A stretch of DNA of 64,000 nucleotides from Syngnathus acus (taxonomy: Eukaryota > Chordata > Actinopteri > Syngnathiformes > Syngnathidae): the NCBI RefSeq assembly GCF_901709675.1, contig NC_051095.1:1813795-1877794 (forward strand), written 5' to 3'. Below, one piece after another: positions 56,745-64,000 of the stretch (within the stretch, counting starts at the first letter, position 1; the number at the start of each line of letters is the position of its first letter). A program made the translations under genes and the position numbers. The notes below the pieces were generated by a model. It saw only the letters and a list, made by a program, of their open reading frames with translations. It was not told the DNA's origin and did no database searches.

Positions 56745-59700
56745 CTAGACGTCGGTGCTGCCCCTTTCGACGGTGCTGGCAGCTTGCCATTGGGCGTTGG
56801 AGCGCAGGTTCCGCTCAGGGGCCTTGACCTGAGCCAGGGGGATTCGGTGGGCCGAAAAACTGCCCGGCAGCAGCAGCAGCAACGTGATGCTCAGTGTGGC
56901 TGCCCAACTGCACGCCGGCAGGCCCATCTAAAAAAAATATATATACCGTAATTTTCGGACTATAAGTGGCGTTTTTTTTTTTCATAGTTTGGGTGGGGGG
57001 GCGACTTATACTCAGGAGCGATTTATATACATATATATGGGTTTTTTTCACTTTTTTGGGCATTTTATGGCTGGTGCGACTTATACTCCGGTGCGACTTA
57101 TAGTCCGGAAATTACGGTACTTTTTGTCTGATTGAGTGTTTTCTTATGTGCATAACTTTGGTGAGAGGGAGAGATTTTTGGTGTGAGACTTTTTTTTGTG
57201 GAGAGAGCATAAGTTTTAGGCGTCACAAAGTTTTTGTGGTGGGGAGCATTTTTTTTTTGGTCCGTGATAACTTTGACTGAGAAAGTTAGGTTAAGAAGTT
57301 TTGGGGGGGGTTCTTTTTGTGTGGATGAGTTTTCTGTGTGTATATTTTGGTATAAGTGAGAGTTTTTTGTGAGGGCTATAGGTTAGGTTAGTTAATGCTT
57401 TCAACATTCAATGTTCACATGTACACGACGAAACAAACATGCAACAATACAACCATCCATTTCGGGGTCTCGTTACTTAAGATGTTCAAAATCAGCGCAT
57501 ATATTCATGTACATTATGCTGGAAGCCTTCTAAGACACTTTAAAAACGTGTTGGGTACTTACAGCTCCCAGCAGGTTGCTCAAAGCGATGTCGACGAAAG
57601 CAGAGAGGAACGCTGAGGAACACACAGCACACGGAGGTCTCAAGAGAACGTTGGCCACATCAGGCAGGTTCCGAGGCCTTCTTAGCATACACTTGTGAGT
57701 GGCTTACCACAAGCGATGGCCAGCAGGTGAGTCTTCCAGCTGAAGGTGAAGAAAAGTCCTCCCACAGCCATGCAGCCAAGAGCGCCATTAAAACCAGACA
57801 GACCAGTGTATAGGAACTCGTGGCGCACTGCCATGGATAAGCCTGCACCAACATGGCACACAACATCAATTGATTGTGAGCACGCACTCGAACAATCCAC
57901 ACGGTGGCACTGTTCCGCTCCCAAGTCGGCTTTGACTATTTTGGCAGCTGACACTCACCAGCCAGCGTTCCAACTGCCGAGCCCAGCAGAGAGTGGACGG
58001 CAAGCAGGGGGGAGTAAAGGCAGAGTCCGCCCACGATGAGCAGCGAGGGACCCAAGGAATCACAGGCGAAGATCTGGCCCACCCCGAGGGGGATGCCTTG
58101 TAACACCTGTGCGCCACAGAGCATCAATGTCAACTACAAAGAGGAGGACGGGAGGGAGCGAGCTTGAAATTCTTCAGATCGAAATCGAGGAACAAATCAT
58201 GTTAGTGTAGTCCAGGGGTCGGCAACCTTTTTTACTCAAAGAGCCATTTGGGACCGCCCCCCAATGAAAAGAAAGCACCCGGAGCCACAACCCATTTTGA
58301 CATCATTATATATATTATGCATGTACAAAAAACTATTGCATTTATGAAAATGAAATCAACGAACTGCTGCAGAGAACACAGCATTTTATTTCTGCATGTA
58401 ACAAAAAGCATTTTACACTTGCTTAATTTCAAATGAAATACCCGGTGTCTATTTGAGTCCTCGTATTTAAGAAATAAAAATCCAAACTTACCCAACCAAC
58501 TGAACCAAAAATGCAAACAGCCTGCAGTCACCTGTCCTCTTATTTATGAGATAAAAAAACAAACTTATCCAAATATTATCCACCAGCACTGAACGAACAA
58601 TGCAAAACAAAAAAATGCGCAGTCTGCTTCTGTCCCATCGCGTGTACTGGAGTGTGCAGCCAGTTGTCCTCCTGAATTAAAAAAAAAGGACTACTTCACT
58701 TAATATAAAGTTATCACGCTGGTAGTGTGCTGGAAAAACGCCGGCTGCCAGACGTGAGGGACGCCAGGAATTCCAATGTCGCACATCGGCGGATGTGACG
58801 CATTTTTGGGCGGTAAAAATATGAAAAACGTTTCATTTTAATGTTACAAGTTTACCATAATCTTCACATTCAGAATTATATTTTAAAATGAACAAACTAA
58901 AATAAAATACAATTTTTATAAAATACTCATTATTTTCCAAAGTCACAGGGAGCCACAACAGAAGGATGAAAGAGCCACATGTGGCTCCGGAGCCATGGGT
59001 TGCCGACCCCTGGTGTAGTCGCATTCTCTGATCTGAGAGAAAAAACGATACCTGGGCCGCACTGAGTGCCGTGACGTTGTGCGGCACGGAGTTGGGCGGG
59101 ACGGCGAGGCGGTGCGGGAAGTAGGGGTTATCCGGGCCGGTGCACAGGAAGTAGAGGACGATGACCATGTTGAAGGGGAAGACCGCAACTGGCAAGTCCC
59201 AGCGGTCCAGAATTGGCGAGAGACCGCTGAAGAAGAAGACACTAAGGGGGCGGGGGAGTGGACCAAAAGAAGTGATTTGGCCATTTGACCCCACTGTCTC
59301 GTTAAAACTAGTCATGCGTTTGATTGAATTGGATTCAACGTTTAAAACTAGCATCCACCTTGTGGCCGAAGCCAAACAAACAGGCAGCAGCAGCCACCAG
59401 TACCAGTCTCCGGCGCTGTTGAACACGCCGATTAGCAGAGAAACCAACATCCCGTTGAAGCCGCGGAGTCCTCCCCGCACTTCTGCGCTGCGAGCACACA
59501 CGACGACGTTTCATGAGCAAAAGTCTCTCAATGAAAGTGTCAGTGGGCGCGGCTTGAACCTGTCCTGTCCCAAGATGACGGCGACGAGCGTGGAGGTCAG
59601 CAGGCCCAGCGTTCCCAGCAGACCTTGCCAGGGGGAGGCCCAGTAGAGCGCCAGCAGCATGACAGCACCGCTCAGCGGGTTGTTGGCTAGAATCACCCGG

Positions 59701-60821
59701 GTCACCCCTCGCAGGGCCCACACGGCCAGCTGCAGCACAAACCACTTGTCTGGGAAACATTACAACACAATGGACTCGAGACTTGCTGGGTTTTCTTGGG
59801 ATCTTTGTCAATTCGTTTTGGCTGGTGACATCAAAAGTGGTAGATACAGATATTTGTTTCCCAATAGAGACGTACCGGGAATAAAATTCTGCTCGGGAAT
59901 ATTCGTTGACATTGGGGGCTGCGAAAGTTAATCAACGACCGCTGTCAGGCGGTTTGACCGACAATAGACCGGCTGTTTGGAAAAATCCTGCAATTTTTTT
60001 AAATACCCGTCGGCCACCCAGCTGACATTACACGCAGGAAGATGATTGCTATAAAAATGTCCCAGTAGTAAACTACTAACAGATTTTGTCCTCATTTCAG
60101 TTTTCTTGATGTGGTTCAACGAGGGTTGGGCTTTGATGACCGAGAATCAATTAGAATCGGGAAAAACATTCCAGTTCTCCCAGAATTGTTCAAATATAAA
60201 TGTCGATGCAAAATTTCAAAGCTGTGTGTCCGGTCCTCGAGGGCTTTATATTATAAAAGATCCAGTATAAAACGTATCCGTACATCTCCTTCCTCCAACA
60301 CACCTGATCGCTGATGAAATGATCTGCAGAAGTTGGACAACAATCTGTTGGAGGAGGTAGACTTATAAAACATAGCGGCCCTCGAGGACCGGAGTCACCC
60401 ACCTCGGATTCTAATGCCAACACTGAGCCAACAGGTTCAACTAGGAACTAACTAGTGAGTCAACAACACACAAATGTACAGGGGCCAGCTAATATTTACT
60501 TCAATGTATACCAGCATCCAGGATATGGTTACGCAGACTGCTTGGAAATATCTTTTCCTCAAATGATGATTATTTTCTTGGTCATTCAAAGCTTTGCACT
60601 TTTCTTTTCCACTTCATACTCATTAAAGCCACATCATCCAAGATTTGCACTTGGCGACTTCGTCCCACTTTTTGGCAAGTTTCCCTACCTTGTATGTGCT
60701 TATCCAAGTACAACATGTCCCCAGTCAGCGCCATGAGACGGTTGACGACACGGACGCGGCCGACCTCACTGGCTCGTTTCTCGCCGGCGTCCCGCGCGTC
60801 CGCTTTAGCGTCCGTCCACAT
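56745..60821 (-). CDS. slc14a2: Urea transporter, SLC14 family
   Basis: Eight exons (60821-60689, 59749-59560, 59487-59359, 59241-59052, 58106-57959, 57842-57708, 57612-57563, 56927-56745) close in frame to 385 aa, close to human UT-B (389). The first homologous half shows LTGDM, WALRGVTRVILANNPLSGAV, GLRGFNGMLVSLLIGVF and GDWYWWLLLPV. The second half shows ILDRWDLPVAVFPFNMV, GIPLGVGQIFACDS, LYTGLSGFNGALGCMAVGG, WKTHLLAIACG and VGLPACSW-like MGLPACSW. These two pseudo-repeats form the urea pore in the membrane. The sequence is rather divergent from UT-A/UT-B (short N-terminus, CDSLGPS where UTs usually have CDNPWTGG), so the exact paralogue is uncertain; the symbol is a best guess. A hAT MITE sits in intron 4 and a foldback element ends next to the last acceptor. 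Confidence 0.85.
56945..57118. mobile_element. 174-bp foldback MITE with the same ends as the 9041-10912 element
   Basis: Ends ACCGTAATTTTCGGACTATA and TATAGTCCGGAAATTACGGT, flanked by TA. Subterminal GCGACTTATACTC motifs are present. Its left half reads like the left outer part of the 9041-10912 element (TTTCATAGTTTGGGTGGGGG) and its right half like that element's right outer part (TTTTTTGGGCATTTTATGGC), with no palindromic cargo. Confidence 0.9.
57119..57540. other. slc14 intron 7, TTTTGTGTG-rich
   Basis: GT/T-rich low-complexity stretch with repeated TTTTTTGTG and GAGAGTTTTT motifs. No coding exon seen. Confidence 0.6.
58213..59012. mobile_element. 800-bp hAT-type nonautonomous transposon with 8-bp target duplication
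   Basis: Terminal inverted repeats CAGGGGTCGGCAACC and GGTTGCCGACCCCTG are flanked by an exact GTGTAGTC duplication (58205-58212 and 59013-59020). Subterminal GAGCCA / TGGCTC repeats are visible. There is no transposase ORF. It is inserted in slc14 intron 4, about 40 bp from exon 59241-59052. Confidence 0.95.
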
Positions 60822-61689
60822 GGCTGTTGAAAAGTTGAAGTCTTCTCATCTGCGGTCAATCTGCAAGCGGTTCAGCCTCCGAGTGCCCGCCTACATCTTT
60901 CCATCCCCTCTCCTCCCATTGCTGCCCAGCTGATGACTTATAAACCGGTAGACCGGGTAACGCATTGACTCCGCTTTGGATGAGCCAGACAGGAGCAAAG
61001 TTCAAGCCGCCCGAGAAGGAAGATGCCTGTCACAATCACCTCGTCACTTATTGCTTATCTAGGCTACTCATCCACTTTTTTGTTAGCGTATCAGCACCAA
61101 TGTTTGTCTTTTCGGATCATTTCCAACGCTATTAGCATGAAATGTTTATTCAAATGCCTTTTGCTTCCGCTTCGCCTGGCGACAAGGAGACGTTTGACTT
61201 TGTTTGCACGGCAACGAACAACTCAAACTACCTCTTGTTTTATGTTAGGGAAGGTTTTTGGCGATCCCCAGCGACATTAGAATCATTTAAGTCGCCGAGA
61301 GTGGCAGAATGTTAATATTAGCCAACGACTTTGGATTTCTAAACGAGCAAACATCCGGAATACATCATGTTGTTTACTTGAGTGCACATTGAAAGAAAAG
61401 AAAAAAAAACTTGCCAGGCATATTTACTCTTTTCAACACACAAATTTACAAAGTTCACAAAATTCCTCCTCGGCCCAATCACATGGCGTACACTGCAGCC
61501 AGACAATAAAAAGGCCTTTCAAAAAGAAACTTCCTCAGCTGACTAATAAATTATGCTGGAGACAGAGGGCCGCCATTGAGCTGGGCTGACCAATCGAACC
61601 ACACTAAGGCTTGAAAGGCAATAAAGAAAGACAAACATGGTGGAATGCGCTTCCACAAGAGGTTACTTCCAACAGGAAAGCCTAAAGCT

Positions 61690-61694
<5 letters not shown>
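60822..61694. other. Intergenic region upstream of slc14
   Basis: No coding exon recognised. The slc14 promoter should lie near 60830-61000. The inverted duplication begins at the right end. Confidence 0.5.

Positions 61695-61695
<1 letters not shown>

Positions 61696-61733
<38 letters not shown>
61696..61733. repeat. (GT)n microsatellite
   Basis: Nearly pure GT run that coincides with the breakpoint of the inverted duplication. Confidence 0.9.
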
Positions 61734-61734
<1 letters not shown>

Positions 61735-63067
61735 TGTGTCCGCGCTTTTGATTAAGCAGTCATGTTTATATAAAATAATAAGGGGATTTACACATACGTA
61801 TATGAAGATGAAAAAGTTTGTCTAAGCTAACAGAATATGAACACATTGCCGTTTCTCCCACTTCATTGTTCAAAATATTTCATTCAACCAAATCCATTGA
61901 GAGTTCATTGAAAAAAATGTGCCTTTTGTTTTTAAATTTAGCACACAAAAAAATGGTGGTAGGGATGAACTGAAGAGTGGAGCTGCCACGGTTTGAATCA
62001 GTCGAAAAATGTAGAAAAAAAGACCCTGAATCGTAATCAATTGCTTTTATTTTGAAATTTTTACAACGACAGTGAAAACCAACATTTTTCTGACCGCAGC
62101 GATTGATTAAAACACTGCAATCAGTAATCAAAAATGTAAGAAGTGGATATAAATCGACATGATATACAGTGAATTGTAGATGCGGTAACGTAGCGTAGAA
62201 ATAACGACAGTGAAAACCAGCATTTTCCTGACAGCAGCGATGGAGTCGAAAACTGCAATCGGTAATCAAAAATGCGATAACTGAATATACGTAAATTGAC
62301 AGTGAATTGTAGATGCTGTAACAGACCACAGAAAATGATGGAAAATACTGGATTACCCTTCCAGAGACATTTCTACAGTCGCAGACATCATTGGCAGTAA
62401 CATAGCTCTCTAGTGATTCAAAATTCATTATTTGTAATCATACATTCTATAGAAGCTTTTCAAACAAAAAGCTGTCAAGTCCGGGCTCGCTTTTTAAAGG
62501 CGATGAGGACAAGACAACACGACACGAATAAAAACAAACTCATGAACGATAGCAATAACCGACTTTGGACTTTCATTGCAGCCTCGAGACTATTCTCGTC
62601 TCTCCCGTTCTTACGATCGGGCTCTTTGAAAGCACTGGAATTTCTGTACAATGTGTTTTGCTCTTTGAGTCAGTAACTTTACGAAAAGGCAGTCAAAGTT
62701 AAGTCAAGCGCGCAAAAAAAGAGAAAAGGACAAACCAAGTAGAGCCGAGTGTAAGTGAACATAGCACGTTCGTTCACATTGCATCTGGACACGACATCTA
62801 GTTGGCTGATAACAGCTAAGCTAAATGCTAAAAACACTTATGATAAGATAAGTTCTCTCTCCAGGCCTTCGGATATGTTGTCGGCCTTAGCTAGTGATAT
62901 TTTTTGTCTTTTTGTGTTTTTTTTGGTTTTGTTACAATGGTGATACTATTTCTTTGGAGCAGAGTAGGAAGGGCATTCAATCTTTGTCTTCGATGATGAC
63001 TTTCTTGCATTGTCAATTTTCTCCATGGGCTCTTGGGCCGTTGGGAACTGACACAGCCAGGCGGACT

Positions 63068-64000
63068 CTACGGCGCCACCTGTGGCTCCGGTGAGGCAAT
63101 TGGAAAATGAGCTGTGGGCATTTTGCACATGAAGGTGTTGACTTGGGAGCAGGACATTGGCTTCCATCTTCCAGTCTGAAAGAAAACAATCCATTTCAGT
63201 GGAGCGCAAAGCTCTTCTTCTTCCTAATGCTCATTTGAGGACGCACCTGCCGTAACACAGCCACGCAGTGTTGGTCGAGGCCGACGCGTTGGACGGGTTC
63301 TCCCGCGGCCCAGTGGGTGAAGGTCACCTCGTGGCGGTCCGACCACACCAACGTGCCGGGAAGCGCCAGGTCGTTCAGTCCGGTCCACATGTCGCTGGTT
63401 TCTGATGGGAGGGAACAGAGCTCTCATCCGGTTCTCAGATGTTGACGGGGACTGTTAATTAACGGTCGGGATGCGCACCAAGGTGGGAGACATTTTTCAC
63501 TGACGCCTGCTCCATCTCGCTGCGGATGGACACCAGTTCCGCACCGAAACCACGACACACCTGTTGAGCATCAGCCCAGTTCTTTTCCTCGTCAAACGTT
63601 TTGTAGCAGAACCCGGCAAACTCCTCCCAGTCAGGCGCCGCGCATCTGGGCTCTGCAGGCGAGACCCCGTGTGAGTTGTAGTCGTCATGACAGTTAGCGT
63701 GAGATAAACAAATAGTTTTTGAACTCACCCCCGTCCGCAAACGTGTGAGACACACCCAGCGGGTCGTTCAAACTGCAAATAGTAAAGCGATAATTAGCCG
63801 GTGGCTCTTCATGGGACTTTTCCGTGAAGGTCGACCACTCACTGTCTGGAGGTGATCCTGTTCCCGGTGGAGCCCGTGTAGACTTGCTGTTTGGGAGCTC
63901 TCATCACAATACAATCTCCTCCGATGTCGTTCCGGATGACGCCGGCGTGAATGGCGGCCGCGCAGATGTGCGAGTCCTGCATTTACACAAAGTTGCAGTC
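63068..64000 (-). CDS. Second, inverted copy of the multidomain lectin gene (3' part)
   Basis: Minus-strand exons corresponding to the last five of the left copy are visible: LCCL C-terminal half (about 63976-63843), a short linker exon (about 63773-63730), the CTLD first half (about 63653-63480), the CTLD second half (about 63402-63248) and the terminal exon (about 63176-63068, stop at 63068-63070). Splice sites are preserved and no stop interrupts the frame. Most differences from the left copy are silent; one is Ser to Thr in the final exon (CSQVN-S/T-FMCK). The 5' part of the gene lies right of the window. This supports a second potentially functional lectin paralogue. Confidence 0.85.

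Larger units (their letters stand above)
61695..64000 (-). repeat. Right arm of the large inverted duplication
   Basis: The reverse complement of about 2777-5059. It starts at the (GT)n run 61696-61733 and is still matching at the last base, so its true right end lies outside. It includes the noncoding flank 61734-63067 and the last lectin exons. It carries its own differences, such as an extra GCGC beside GTGTCC near 61740 and about 10 differences per 100 bp in the 62220-62380 stretch. Confidence 0.95.

Noticed and set aside
61880-62428. 182-codon minus-strand frame in the right arm
   Set aside because: It is the imperfect tandem unit read through; the left copy does not preserve the frame over the same length.
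61695-64000. Right arm as an assembly duplicate of the left arm
   Set aside because: The noncoding parts differ by many substitutions and indels while exons are almost identical. A collapsed or echoed contig would be uniformly similar. Not fully excluded: two diverged haplotypes wrongly joined.

Overview
The window is nuclear DNA of a ray-finned (teleost) fish. The evidence is compact multi-exon vertebrate genes with GT-AG introns of mostly 60-1000 bp, single-exon ORFs only inside transposons, abundant CA, TA and AAAT microsatellites, hAT-type MITEs and an RTE-like LINE. Nothing prokaryotic or viral is present. I rebuilt the gene models by hand from splice sites; all seven complete models close in frame from ATG to stop. 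I cannot name the species.

Layout from left to right. (1) 1-3709, plus: 3' part of a secreted multidomain lectin (C-type lectin, SUEL lectin, F5/8-C, LCCL, C-type lectin). (2) 3710-11466: repeat-rich spacer with a 157-bp satellite, several MITEs, a (CTCA)n array, a 1.87-kb foldback element with a 650-bp-arm palindrome, and two degenerate tRNA-Gln-like sequences. (3) 11467-14087, plus: cabp4-like calcium sensor. (4) 20602-14741, minus: tdrd7. (5) 23039-30307, plus: dctn1. (6) 32779-31114, minus: pced1a-like esterase. (7) 40165-33469, minus: rpgrip1. (8) 43069-41384, minus: RING/B30.2 TRIM-like protein without a B-box. (9) 43964-55380, plus: O-GlcNAcase-like gene, with an RTE-like LINE (50495-53674) in one intron. 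(10) 60821-56745, minus: SLC14 urea transporter. (11) 64000-63068, minus: a second copy of the lectin gene's 3' end.

The lectin copies lie in an inverted duplication (2777-about 5059 and about 61695-64000, still open at the right edge) that brackets the seven single-copy genes. Its coding exons are nearly identical while some noncoding parts differ clearly, which favours a real duplication over an assembly echo.

The genes do not form a pathway. tdrd7/dctn1 and TRIM/oga are head-to-head pairs that may share promoter regions; cabp4/tdrd7, dctn1/pced1a and oga/slc14 are convergent. Three (cabp4, tdrd7, rpgrip1) are known human eye-disease genes, which may be coincidence.

The most unusual item is a set of six foldback elements starting ACCGTA or a close variant. 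The large one at 9041-10912 has the same ends as the 174-bp element at 56945-57118 and carries the palindrome as extra cargo between them.
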